Part shown: positions 1-7,732 of the stretch, piece by piece
How positions within the stretch are numbered: the stretch's first letter is position 1
Layout of the letters: every line of letters starts with the position of its first letter
NCBI GenBank assembly: GCA_016795245.1
Contig: JAEUIA010000066.1
Location: 1-35,542, forward strand
Length of the DNA: 35,542 nucleotides
From: Planctomycetota bacterium
GTDB taxonomy: Bacteria; Planctomycetota; UBA1135; GCA-002686595
Reading direction: 5' to 3'
The notes under the pieces: model-generated
Told to the model about the DNA's origin: nothing
The model's database searches: none
Seen by the model: only the letters and a program-made list of their open reading frames with translations
Position numbers and translations under genes: made by a program

Positions 1-1
1 G

Positions 2-223
2 TTGCGCAGCGGGATGTCGCGCCTCGTGCAGCGCACGTGGGCACAGACGAAAGAGCGAGCGTGGCTCGTGCGGCACGGATGGATCTGGCTCGCGTACCGC
101 AACTACATCCGCGGGATCACGAACAAGTGTCGGCGGATCACCTCAGCACAGGCTTTGGGTGTCGTCGCGCGCCAGTTCACGAAAAGGAACTTCTTCGAGT
201 GGCGCCTGAAACTCAGGCCGTAA
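2..223 (+). CDS. Transposase, C-terminal fragment (5' truncated by window edge)
   Basis: This open frame runs in from the window edge and ends at TAA 221-223; no internal start is implied. The 73 residues are basic and aromatic-rich (WAQTKERAWLVRHGW, LAYRNYIRGITN, FEWRLKL). That is the style of the C-terminal end of DDE transposases that follow a zinc-ribbon N-terminus. The exact IS family cannot be fixed from this piece. It is probably the other end of the same protein whose first 68 residues appear at 35339-35542, because both lie beside matching inverted repeats and in the same orientation. That link is an inference. Confidence 0.65.
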   Translation: MRSGMSRLVQRTWAQTKERAWLVRHGWIWLAYRNYIRGITNKCRRITSAQALGVVARQFTKRNFFEWRLKLRP

Positions 224-224
224 A

Positions 225-251
225 CGGACAGCGAAAGGGGCCAGTTTGCGC
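225..251. repeat. IS terminal inverted repeat, right end
   Basis: The core GGGGCCAGTTTG at 237-248 is the perfect reverse complement of 35218-35229. Flanking bases also match at most positions, giving a repeat of about 22-27 bp with a few mismatches. It lies between the transposase stop (223) and the stop of the ABC permease gene (265), which is only about 14 bp away. Confidence 0.75.
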
Positions 252-264
252 CTGTCGCTTGGGT

Positions 265-1047
265 TCAGGCCGTCATCGCAAACTGCCTCCTCATCAACCT
301 CCACGCCCCCAACACCAACGCCCCCGCAATAATCACAATCAAAACCAACTGCGCCCTCTCCACCTCGACAAACCTCATCGCCGAAAACCCCTCCACCTTC
401 TTCCATACCGGCCCCGCCCCATCCGCGATCAAGCTCCGCAAGTAATACTGCACAGTCAGCGCCTGATTCTGTCCCGGTAAGTTCGCCAAAAACCCCTCAA
501 CAGCAAACGCATACCCGATTCCAACCAGCATCGCGTGCCTGAAGAACGCGCCCAGCACCGAAAACAGCGCCGAATAGGCCGCAGCCCCCCACAACGCCGC
601 TTCGTACATGGATCGCGCAAACTGCGCGTCGATCTCTCCGCCCCGTCCGCGCGCACGCTCACAAGCCAGCAACAAGAAGAAAACTCCCGAGGCGATCACG
701 ATCACAAGCCACGCAAAGGTCGAAATCCAGCGACCGAACAGAAGCGACGCGCGCGGAATCGGTCGGGTGAACAGGTAGGTGATGGTCCTGTCTTCGACCT
801 CCTCAGAAATTACGGCCGAGCCGGCGATCAAAGTCACGAGCGGCAAGACAATCTGCAAGAACATCATCCACCCCAGGTTCGCGGCTAGAACGTCGGGGTT
901 GGTGTGGACGCGGAAGCCGGTCGTCACGAGGGCGAACAAGGCCGGGAGATGGGTCAGGGCGATGCACAGGAGCAAGCGCCGACTGAAGAGCGTGCGCGTG
1001 AAGTGTGCGCGTGCGATCAGCCAGGAGGCAGCGGCCAAGGATCTCAT
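265..1047 (-). CDS. ABC-2 type transporter permease
   Basis: A 260-residue integral membrane protein with about six hydrophobic segments, a cytoplasmic N-terminus, and the pattern SEEVEDRTITYLFTRPI after the second segment. That pattern is typical of ABC-2 permeases that pair with CcmA/NosF-like ATPases. The ATG at 1047 overlaps the stop of the upstream ATPase by 4 bp (ATGA), so the two are probably translationally coupled. It is the last gene of the minus-strand operon. The substrate is unknown; exporters and membrane-remodelling systems of this class carry lipids, glycans, drugs or copper-related cargo. Base composition of the last ~80 codons differs from the rest: the coding strand is strongly G over C, with AGG, GGG and TTG codons. 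An IS repeat lies about 14 bp beyond the stop. Confidence 0.85.
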   Translation of the reverse strand: MRSLAAASWLIARAHFTRTLFSRRLLLCIALTHLPALFALVTTGFRVHTNPDVLAANLGWMMFLQIVLPLVTLIAGSAVISEEVEDRTITYLFTRPIPRASLLFGRWISTFAWLVIVIASGVFFLLLACERARGRGGEIDAQFARSMYEAALWGAAAYSALFSVLGAFFRHAMLVGIGYAFAVEGFLANLPGQNQALTVQYYLRSLIADGAGPVWKKVEGFSAMRFVEVERAQLVLIVIIAGALVLGAWRLMRRQFAMTA

Positions 1048-1973
1048 GCCGAAGTTTCCACCAGGTAGTCGAAGATCGCCTCCAAACCCGCATCGAGCGT
1101 CTCGTAACTTTGAATGCCGGCCTTCTCCTCCGCGGCGACGCGCGGGAGATCGGACTCAAGGCGGGGGAGATCGGTTGTCTCCAGAAACAACCGGTCCTCG
1201 GACTCCAGCCGTACGCCGGAGACGCCGGGGACGCCGAGCAGGGCGCGACCCAGGCGACGGGGTTCGCGTGCTCGGATGACGACACGTCGCGGATGCGCGG
1301 ACAGCAGCCCACGCACCTCGCGGATCCCGCCTTGAGCGAGGAGTCGTCCGCGGTGAAGCAGCACGATGTCCTGAGTGAGTGCTTCGACTTCGTGGAGCAC
1401 ATGACTGGACAGCACGATAGATACCCCCTGAGCGATCAACTCGTGGAACAACTTCAAGGTGTCCAAACGCGCGATCGGATCGAGGCCGGTGAGCGGCTCG
1501 TCGAGCACGACCAGTTCCGGATCATGAGCGATCGCCTGGGCGATCTTGACGCGCTGGCGCATGCCCTTCGAGTATCCGCGCGTCTTCCGGTCGCGCGCGC
1601 TGCTGAGATCTACGCGTGCGAGCGCGCGTTCGGCGCGTGCGCGCGCATCGGCGAGGCTGAAGCCCGAGAGGCGCACCAGGAATGTGACGAATTCGAGCCC
1701 GGTCATCTCGCCGTACATCGCATCCTGCTGGGGGCAGAAACCCAAGCGTGCAAACAGGTGACGATTGGCGAAGGGATCCTCACCCAGGACACGAATCGAG
1801 CCGCGCGAGGGCCGCAGTTCGCCGACGAGCAGCTTCAAGAAGGTCGACTTGCCGGCGCCGTTCGGACCGAGCAACCCGACCACTCCCGGACCGATCGTGA
1901 GGCTGACATCCGAGACGCCGACGACATCGCCGTAGAAGCGACCCAGGTCGCGCGCTTCGACGAGAACGCTCAC
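1044..1973 (-). CDS. ABC-2 type transporter ATP-binding protein
   Basis: A 309-residue nucleotide-binding subunit of an ABC-2 exporter. Walker A is GPNGAGKST at about residues 36-44. The signature loop is YSKGMRQR rather than LSGGQ, as is usual in the CcmA/DrrA group, and it is followed by Walker B VVLDEP and a downstream SSH switch. About 90 residues after the ATPase core form a C-terminal regulatory extension. I chose the GTG at 1973 because it overlaps the upstream permease stop in a GTGA and gives a normal N-terminus (VLVEARDL). A longer frame reaching 2051 would run into the permease gene. It probably drives the permease at 265-1047. Confidence 0.88.
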   Translation of the reverse strand: MSVLVEARDLGRFYGDVVGVSDVSLTIGPGVVGLLGPNGAGKSTFLKLLVGELRPSRGSIRVLGEDPFANRHLFARLGFCPQQDAMYGEMTGLEFVTFLVRLSGFSLADARARAERALARVDLSSARDRKTRGYSKGMRQRVKIAQAIAHDPELVVLDEPLTGLDPIARLDTLKLFHELIAQGVSIVLSSHVLHEVEALTQDIVLLHRGRLLAQGGIREVRGLLSAHPRRVVIRAREPRRLGRALLGVPGVSGVRLESEDRLFLETTDLPRLESDLPRVAAEEKAGIQSYETLDAGLEAIFDYLVETSA

Positions 1974-2896
1974 GAGACGACATCCATGCGCTTCACCCGC
2001 CACCACGTCACGGCCCACGACAAAAGGATCGCACTCGTTACCGAAATCCACGCCAGATCCAGATCCATGCCGGCGCGTCGGCGCTTGAGGTCGAACAGGA
2101 ACACGGCGATGCGGTCCGCGGCCATGAACGGGCTCAGCGCGCGGAAGTCAGGATCGCGTTGGAGAAAACCCAGGATGTTCCCGGTCGCGGTCACGAGCAT
2201 GAAGGCGGCAAACACGCCGATCAGAGCGAAGATGCGCCGCGATGAGAGGCTCGACGCGCACAACACGATCGATGAACCGAGCACGGTCCACAACAGCCCG
2301 AACCCGAAGGTCGCGAGCACGACGTCGTACTCGGAACGAATGAACGACCACTCCGGCGACGCAAACGTGGCGATCACACAGATGATCAAGCCCGGCAAGA
2401 TCGAGCCGAGCGCCCCGAAGAAAGCGACCGTCAGGAATTTGGCCGTCAGGTAATCCAGGCGCGAGAGCGGACGCGCGAAGTACAAGAGGTGCGCTCCCAG
2501 CCGGCGATCCTCCGCCAGCAGGCCGGCGCCGTACCACGCGATCAGGAGCATGGAGAAGATGTTCGTGGCCAGGTGGAAGGTCACGATCATCTCGCGCGCC
2601 TTGATCAGTTGCTCGGCTCGGCCGGCGAGCAGCGCCGAGCCGATGAGACCAGGCAAGCCGCCGGGCTGACCCAGGGCCGACGGCGGTGCGCCGGCCTGGA
2701 TGGCGAAACTGGAATAGACGACGAACGCGAAGATGACCGTTCCGATCGCGAGCGGCGCGAACAGCAAGAGCAGCGGCAGGCGCTTCTTGAGGGCGGTCTT
2801 GATGCCCGCAGACAGCAGCGGCACGAAGCGCCAGCGCCGCGTGCGCACGTGCCCTTTGAAAGGCCGGTAGACCTCGGTATGGGCGCTGGCCTTCAT
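1970..2896 (-). CDS. ABC-2 type transporter permease
   Basis: A 308-residue membrane protein. The first ~40 residues are basic and cytoplasmic, and about six hydrophobic segments follow. The pattern LLAEDRRLGAHLLYFARPLSR in the first cytoplasmic loop is the ABC-2 permease hallmark (a charged loop with R-P-L/I). The ATG at 2896 overlaps the stop of the ATPase at 2893-3831 by 4 bp, and its own stop overlaps the next ATPase start by 4 bp, so it sits inside a coupled ATPase-permease-ATPase-permease chain. Its likely partner is the upstream ATPase. The cargo cannot be told from sequence. Confidence 0.85.
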   Translation of the reverse strand: MKASAHTEVYRPFKGHVRTRRWRFVPLLSAGIKTALKKRLPLLLLFAPLAIGTVIFAFVVYSSFAIQAGAPPSALGQPGGLPGLIGSALLAGRAEQLIKAREMIVTFHLATNIFSMLLIAWYGAGLLAEDRRLGAHLLYFARPLSRLDYLTAKFLTVAFFGALGSILPGLIICVIATFASPEWSFIRSEYDVVLATFGFGLLWTVLGSSIVLCASSLSSRRIFALIGVFAAFMLVTATGNILGFLQRDPDFRALSPFMAADRIAVFLFDLKRRRAGMDLDLAWISVTSAILLSWAVTWWRVKRMDVVS

Positions 2897-3831
2897 GGGT
2901 TCGCTCTGGAATCGCGTGCGAGAGTCTCCAAGAACGCTTCCTCGAGCGTGGCGCGCACGGGCACGACGTTGCGGATGCGGACGTCGGCCTCCAAGGCGGC
3001 CTGAAACACGACATCACAATCCTGGTCAGGCAACTCGATCGTCCAAGTCGAGGCGGCTTGGATGCCCACGCTCAAGCCGCGGCGCTCCAGCTGTTGCGCC
3101 AACTGCGCGGCATCACCGTCGAACTCGACCTTGACCGCGTATCCGCTGCTCTTCGTCATGTCCGCGATCGAACCCTGCGACACGACGCGGCCCTTCTGCA
3201 GCACGACGACGTCGCGACAACAGCGTTCGACATCGGGCAACAAATGCGAGCACAAGAGCAAGCTCTTCTTTTGCACGTGTCCCAGGTCGTGGACCAGGTC
3301 GAGCATGTGTCGGCGGCCCTTGGGGTCCAGCCCGTTCGTGGGCTCGTCCAGCAACAAGATCGGCGGATCGTGCACGAGCGCCTGCGCCAGCTTCAGGCGC
3401 TGCTTCATCCCGGTGGAGTAGCCGTCGCAATCGCGGTAACGCGACTCGTCGAGTCCGACATAGTCGAGGACTTCGTGCGCGCGCGTCATCGCGTCGTCGC
3501 GCGTCAGACCCGACAGGCGAGCGAGCGTCGTGACCAGCTCGACAGCCGTCGTCTGCGGCAACAGGCAATCGCCTTCAGGCATGTAGCCGATGCTCTGGCG
3601 CACCGCGAGCCGCCCGGCGCTCGTGCGCGGATCTTGCCCCGCGATCCGTGCCTCGCCTGAGTCCGGAGCGAGCAGTCCGAGCAGGAGCTTCAGGAGCGTC
3701 GTCTTGCCGGCGCCGTTCGGGCCCAGGAGTCCTACAGGTCCAGGCGCCAGATCGATCGTCAGCCCGTCCAGCGCACGCACGCGGCCGTAGCTCTTCACCA
3801 GTTCGCGCAGGCTGACGACGGCGTCGGTCAT
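2893..3831 (-). CDS. ABC-2 type transporter ATP-binding protein
   Basis: A 312-residue nucleotide-binding subunit with Walker A GPNGAGKTT at about residues 37-45, signature YSTGMKQR, Walker B LLLDEPTNGLD and a CSH switch. Residues from about 220 on form the C-terminal extension seen in DrrA/CcmA-type ATPases. The frame is open far upstream, but the ATG at 3831 is the first start outside the PhnE-like gene and gives the expected N-terminus (VVSLRELVKSYG). It lies 14 bp downstream of the PhnE-like stop, so it is probably on the same transcript, although the coupling is looser here than elsewhere in the operon. It most likely pairs with the permease at 1970-2896. Confidence 0.88.
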   Translation of the reverse strand: MTDAVVSLRELVKSYGRVRALDGLTIDLAPGPVGLLGPNGAGKTTLLKLLLGLLAPDSGEARIAGQDPRTSAGRLAVRQSIGYMPEGDCLLPQTTAVELVTTLARLSGLTRDDAMTRAHEVLDYVGLDESRYRDCDGYSTGMKQRLKLAQALVHDPPILLLDEPTNGLDPKGRRHMLDLVHDLGHVQKKSLLLCSHLLPDVERCCRDVVVLQKGRVVSQGSIADMTKSSGYAVKVEFDGDAAQLAQQLERRGLSVGIQAASTWTIELPDQDCDVVFQAALEADVRIRNVVPVRATLEEAFLETLARDSRANP

Positions 3832-3845
3832 ACGAGTGCGCGACT

Positions 3846-4790
3846 CTACGCTCGCCGGAGCCGCGCGCGAACGAACGTCGAGAACAAATCGGCGGCAAAC
3901 ACGATCACAGCACCCAGCAGCACGAAGAAGACCATCTGGTCGTAGAACTGGCGGCTGCGCGACTCCTGGATCCAATACCCGAGCGAGACGATCCCCAGCA
4001 TGCCGAGCACCGTGGCCTCCCGGACGCAGGTTTCGAACCTGTAGAAGACGTACAACAGGTAGCGCGAGAGCGAGAGCGGGAACAGGCCGGCCACGACGAT
4101 CTTGGCGCGCGTGGCGCCCAACTGCCGCAACGCCGACAGGCTGCGCGGTTCCAGGTTCTCGACCGTCTCGGCGCCCAGTTTGCCGAGGATGCCCGCGTTG
4201 TGCAGCGCAAGCGCCAGGATCGCGGGCCAGGCACTGGGCCCGAACAGCGCCAGGAACACGTAGGCCCAGATGTACTCGGGGATCGCGCGCAAGAAGATGA
4301 GCACGGCGCGCGTCGTCGCGGTGACGAGACGCCACGACAGACCGCGGGCGCCGGCGGTTTCGAGTGATTGGAACGGATCCCGCGTCGCGACGTTGCGCGC
4401 AGCGAACAACAAGAGCAGCGACGCGGCCGAAGCGGCCAAAGTCATCGCCAGGATCGACATGGCGAGAGTCGCGAGCGCGCCCTCGAAACCGCGCGCGACG
4501 CCCAGGTCCCAGGCCCACTCCACGTGGCGCATCAACGAGAAGGGCTCCGCCCGCAGCTCGAACGGCTGAATCTCAGTTCCCACGAAGCGCTCGAAGTTCT
4601 GCGCGCGCCTCGCCGTGAACATCTCGTCGAAGCCGATGTCGCCCGCGCACCAGGCGTAGACGACGAGCAGCGCGAGCGCCGCCAGCGTGAACCGCACGAG
4701 CCGACTGCGGGGACGCAACTTCCACAACTGCGGGACTGCCTGCAACGGACGCACGTCCTCGAAGCCGTGGCGCACCGCTCCGGTCTTCAT
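3846..4790 (-). CDS. phnE: PhnE-like ABC importer permease (second of two)
   Basis: A 314-residue inner-membrane permease of the phosphonate/phosphite type. A first hydrophobic segment at about residues 33-50 is followed by a ~55-residue external stretch. A binding-protein-dependent permease domain of about five helices comes next. The loop with GAETVENLEPRSLSALRQLG corresponds to the EAA-type coupling loop that docks on the ATPase. The tail YRFETCVREATVLG is characteristic of PhnE. Its ATG at 4790 overlaps the stop of the first PhnE-like gene (ATGA). Two PhnE paralogues side by side suggest a heterodimeric channel. The symbol marks family membership; the transported ion is not proven. Confidence 0.85.
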   Translation of the reverse strand: MKTGAVRHGFEDVRPLQAVPQLWKLRPRSRLVRFTLAALALLVVYAWCAGDIGFDEMFTARRAQNFERFVGTEIQPFELRAEPFSLMRHVEWAWDLGVARGFEGALATLAMSILAMTLAASAASLLLLFAARNVATRDPFQSLETAGARGLSWRLVTATTRAVLIFLRAIPEYIWAYVFLALFGPSAWPAILALALHNAGILGKLGAETVENLEPRSLSALRQLGATRAKIVVAGLFPLSLSRYLLYVFYRFETCVREATVLGMLGIVSLGYWIQESRSRQFYDQMVFFVLLGAVIVFAADLFSTFVRARLRRA

Positions 4791-5680
4791 GCCACGAACC
4801 TCGCGCGCACGGCACCGCTCCACAATTCGACGACGATCACCAGCGCCATGAGCGCGTACAGATACGTCCAGACTTCGTGGTAGTGCAGGTTCTCGAAGGC
4901 CTGAGCGAGCCCGTACCCCAGCGTCGGAAAGCCGAAGAAGCCCAGGACCGCCGAGCTGCGGATCGCGCATTCGAACCGGTAGAACGCGTAAGCGCACATG
5001 TCCGGCAGTGCGCGCGGCAACAGCCCGAACGCGAAAACCGTGATCGGCGACGAACCGATCTGCCGCAGCGCCAGGCCCGAATCGCGCGGCGCTTCGTCGA
5101 TCATCTCGCTGAAGATCTTGGCCAGCGTTCCAGCGTAGGGGATCGCGATCGCGATCACGGCCCCGAAGGTGTTGAGTCCGAACGCCGCCAGGAACAGCAC
5201 GGCCCACAAGAGTTCATGGACCGAGCGCATGAACGTGATCAATCCGCGCGTGCACAGCCACACGAACGGCCAGATCGTGCGCGCCAGGAAGCGACCGGTG
5301 CGCGATGCGCCGCCGATGTGCTCGCCACGCCACCAGGCGCTCGAAGCGAAGAAGCCCAACACGATGCCGAGGACGAGTGCGAGGCTCATGCCGGCCGTGG
5401 CGAACACGACGGTGCGGCGTGCGTACTCGAGAACGGTGACGAGGATCGGACGCGTGCCGGGCGGAACCTCGCTCTCGTATTCGAAGGCCGGCTGCAAGGC
5501 ACCCGCGAAGAAGCGCTTCGCCACTTCGATGCCGCCCGCGTGCGGGATCAGTGCGCGCGGCGTGAGGTCGAGCAGGAACCAGGCCGCGATCGAAGCCGCC
5601 GTCAACAGCAGGATCGCTGTGCCGCGCGGCCCGATCCACGCCGGTCGGGCGAGCAGGGGGAGTTCAGCGCTCGATTTCAC
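4787..5680 (-). CDS. phnE: PhnE-like ABC importer permease (first of two)
   Basis: A 297-residue permease of the same family as the adjacent downstream gene. It has a leading hydrophobic segment at about 20-40, a soluble insert with EVPPGTRP, and then the permease core. The EAA-like loop contains EMIDEAPRDSGLALRQIG and the PhnE-type tail is YRFECAIRSSAVLGF. The start is GTG at 5680, which overlaps the end of the PhnC-like gene by 17 bp. It probably pairs with the downstream PhnE-like protein and is powered by the PhnC-like ATPase. Helix number and exact topology are estimates. Confidence 0.85.
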   Translation of the reverse strand: MKSSAELPLLARPAWIGPRGTAILLLTAASIAAWFLLDLTPRALIPHAGGIEVAKRFFAGALQPAFEYESEVPPGTRPILVTVLEYARRTVVFATAGMSLALVLGIVLGFFASSAWWRGEHIGGASRTGRFLARTIWPFVWLCTRGLITFMRSVHELLWAVLFLAAFGLNTFGAVIAIAIPYAGTLAKIFSEMIDEAPRDSGLALRQIGSSPITVFAFGLLPRALPDMCAYAFYRFECAIRSSAVLGFFGFPTLGYGLAQAFENLHYHEVWTYLYALMALVIVVELWSGAVRARFVA

Positions 5681-6527
5681 GGGCTGTCTCGACGCGTTCG
5701 AGGCCTGCGAGGGCGTACAGGTCCGTCAGTGCGCCGGCCTCCACGTCCTGCGTGCGTTCGTCGAACACGATCCGTCCGGCACGCAGCCCGACGAGCCGCG
5801 GGAAGAACTCGCGCGCCAGCGCGATGTCATGGATGCTGACGACGAGCGTCAGGCCGCGCTCGCGCGAGAGCTCGCACAAAAGCGCCACCGTATCGCGCGC
5901 GCGCGCCGGGTCGACGGACGAGACGGGCTCGTCCGCGAGCAACGCGCTGGGATCCTGGAACAACGCCCGTGCGATCGCGACGCGCTGGCGTTCACCGCCC
6001 GACAGCCGATCCGTGCGCTGGAACAGTTTGTCGCCGATACCGACGCGCGTCAGGATGCGCGCGGCGCGCTCGAGATCCGTGCGACGCGGCCACAACATGG
6101 CGCGCGCGGAGCCGAAGAACGACGCTCTCCCGAGCGCACCGGCGATCACATTCTGGCTGACGCGCAGATTCGGGACCAGCGACGGATCCTGGTGCACGAA
6201 CCCGATCCGCGCACGCACGGCGCGCAGTTCCACGGGCGACAGCTGTGCGAGGTTCTTGTAGTCGACGCACACACTGCCCGCGCTGGGCGTGAGCGAGGCG
6301 TTCAGAAGTCGCAGCAGCGTCGTCTTGCCCGCTCCGCTGGGGCCGACCAAGGCCACGGATTCGCCCGGGTCGACGACGAGGCTCGCCTCCAGAAGCGCCG
6401 CGCGAGCATCGTAGCGGACGCTCGCGGAGTGCAATTCGAAGGCGGCCGAGCCGGCGACGACTCGGGTCCAGGCGTCGGGATCAGCGCAGGAGACCGAGGT
6501 CGAGGGCTGTTTTCTTGAGAGCGTCAA
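5664..6527 (-). CDS. phnC: PhnC-like ABC importer ATP-binding protein
   Basis: A 287-residue nucleotide-binding protein of the phosphonate/phosphite importer type. Walker A is GPSGAGKTT at about residues 62-70, the signature is LSGGERQRVAIARAL, Walker B is LLADEPVSSVDP, and a switch histidine lies in VVSIHD. This ATPase has a true LSGGE signature, unlike the YSxGM signature of the two exporter ATPases in the same operon. The start is uncertain: the only in-frame candidate upstream of the first beta strand is TTG at 6527, which overlaps the end of the PhnD-like gene by 47 bp. A later TTG near residue 32 would remove part of the first strand. Confidence 0.86.
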   Translation of the reverse strand: MTLSRKQPSTSVSCADPDAWTRVVAGSAAFELHSASVRYDARAALLEASLVVDPGESVALVGPSGAGKTTLLRLLNASLTPSAGSVCVDYKNLAQLSPVELRAVRARIGFVHQDPSLVPNLRVSQNVIAGALGRASFFGSARAMLWPRRTDLERAARILTRVGIGDKLFQRTDRLSGGERQRVAIARALFQDPSALLADEPVSSVDPARARDTVALLCELSRERGLTLVVSIHDIALAREFFPRLVGLRAGRIVFDERTQDVEAGALTDLYALAGLERVETAREIER

Positions 6528-7497
6528 AGTCCTCGTTCTTGCAGACGATCAAGCCGCCTTCGTCGCGGTCGAGCGCAGCCAGGTACTTCAGGTCGTCGCC
6601 GCGCATCGCCACCAGGACATTCTGCAGTCTATCCGTGAAACCGGCGCCGAAGGTCTCTTCGAGCACCGGGTGCGCCGTGAACTGGTAATCGTAGTAGGCC
6701 GGCGTCTCCCAGACGACCACGACCACGTCCGGGTCGATCTTGCCTTCCTTGGCGCGCTTGTCGTACACGGTGTAGTCGACGACGCCGGTCTCGAAAGTGC
6801 CCGCCGCGACGAGTTCGAGGGTCTGATCGTGGCTCTTCGAGAACCCCGGCTCGGATCCGAAGAATTCCTTGGGCGACAGCTTCGTGGCCTGGCGGATGAA
6901 GTGCTCGGGCATCAACCGGCCCGACGTCGACTGCTGCGAGCCGAACGTGAAGGTCTTGCCCTTGAAACTCATCGGGAAGTCGATGTCCGGTTTGAGGCCC
7001 AGACTCTGGTTCGCGATGAAGTAGCTCTTGAAGGCCTTGTCGCGCAGACCGCAGGCGATCGCGCGCGCATTCGGCACCGCGGCGCGCGCCTGCACGCCGG
7101 TGAAGCCGCCGAACCAGCACAGTTGCAGGTCGCCGTTCTTGAAGCTGTCGACGGCCGCGTTGTAATCGACCGAGGGCACGTACTCGACCGTCACCTTGAG
7201 CTTCTCGGACAGGTACTTTGCGAGCGGGGCGTAACGCTCCGCCAACTCGGTCGTGTTCTGATTGGGGATGCCGCTGAAACGCAGCACCTTGGGGCCAGCG
7301 TCCGCTCGGAGTTTGGCGGCGGCCTTGGCGGCTTCCTCATCGATCTGCCTGGTCGCCTCCATCATTTTCTGATCGACGACGATCGGCTTCGGGGCGCTCT
7401 CGCTGGAGGCCGCGATGGGCGCCGGATCCTTGCCGCAGGCGCTGAGCGTGACGAGGCCCAAGAGAGTGGCGAAGAACGGATAGGAGCTGAACTTCAC
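6481..7497 (-). CDS. phnD: PhnD-like substrate-binding lipoprotein
   Basis: A 338-residue periplasmic binding protein of the phosphate/phosphite/phosphonate group. The signal peptide ends in a lipobox (LSAC, Cys21), so the protein should be lipid-anchored. Residues ~42-67 form a charged helical linker. The PhnD-type fold starts at about residue 70 and includes the FGSQQSTSGRLMP loop, which corresponds to the anion-binding serine/threonine loop of the family. The start is GTG at 7497 with a good ribosome site (AAAGGA) 7-8 bases upstream; an overlapping ATG is out of frame. It is the first gene of the minus-strand operon. No C-P lyase, phosphonatase or phosphite dehydrogenase lies nearby, so the ligand is open. 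Confidence 0.87.
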   Translation of the reverse strand: MKFSSYPFFATLLGLVTLSACGKDPAPIAASSESAPKPIVVDQKMMEATRQIDEEAAKAAAKLRADAGPKVLRFSGIPNQNTTELAERYAPLAKYLSEKLKVTVEYVPSVDYNAAVDSFKNGDLQLCWFGGFTGVQARAAVPNARAIACGLRDKAFKSYFIANQSLGLKPDIDFPMSFKGKTFTFGSQQSTSGRLMPEHFIRQATKLSPKEFFGSEPGFSKSHDQTLELVAAGTFETGVVDYTVYDKRAKEGKIDPDVVVVVWETPAYYDYQFTAHPVLEETFGAGFTDRLQNVLVAMRGDDLKYLAALDRDEGGLIVCKNEDFDALKKTALDLGLLR

Positions 7498-7732
7498 GGC
7501 ATTCCTTTCAAGTTGAGCGGGCGCGCGAACAGGACGCGCCGGAGCTCGAGGGGTCGGGATCGGGGTTCGAATGCGCGCGTCATGGTAGCAGCCGCGCGAC
7601 CCACGAACATCAATACCCCCGTGGTGTCGGGCGCCCGCTGCACTACACTGGCCCCGCTGCGGCGCCGTCGATCCGAAGAGAGGCGCGACGCGACGCAGGA
7701 CGAGGGCCGCCCGACATACGAGGTACGAGACG

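Larger units (their letters stand above)
1..251 (+). mobile_element. Right end of an insertion sequence (partial)
   Basis: This is the 3' part of an IS element whose left part lies outside the window. It holds the last 73 codons of a transposase and, just after the stop, a terminal inverted repeat. The 12-base core of that repeat at 237-248 is the exact reverse complement of 35218-35229 at the other end of the window, next to a transposase N-terminus. The pairing of a transposase C-terminus with one repeat and a transposase N-terminus with the other is what identifies the element. The outer edge is taken at about 251; target-site duplication cannot be tested because the other end of this copy is not visible. 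Confidence 0.75.

Noticed and set aside
1005..2453. A 482-codon plus-strand frame across the ABC-2 genes
   Set aside because: No family-like sequence; it is antisense to a well-supported ATPase and permease.
3832..4518. N-terminal extension of the second exporter ATPase frame
   Set aside because: It lies inside the PhnE-like gene in another frame and is Arg-rich without ABC character.
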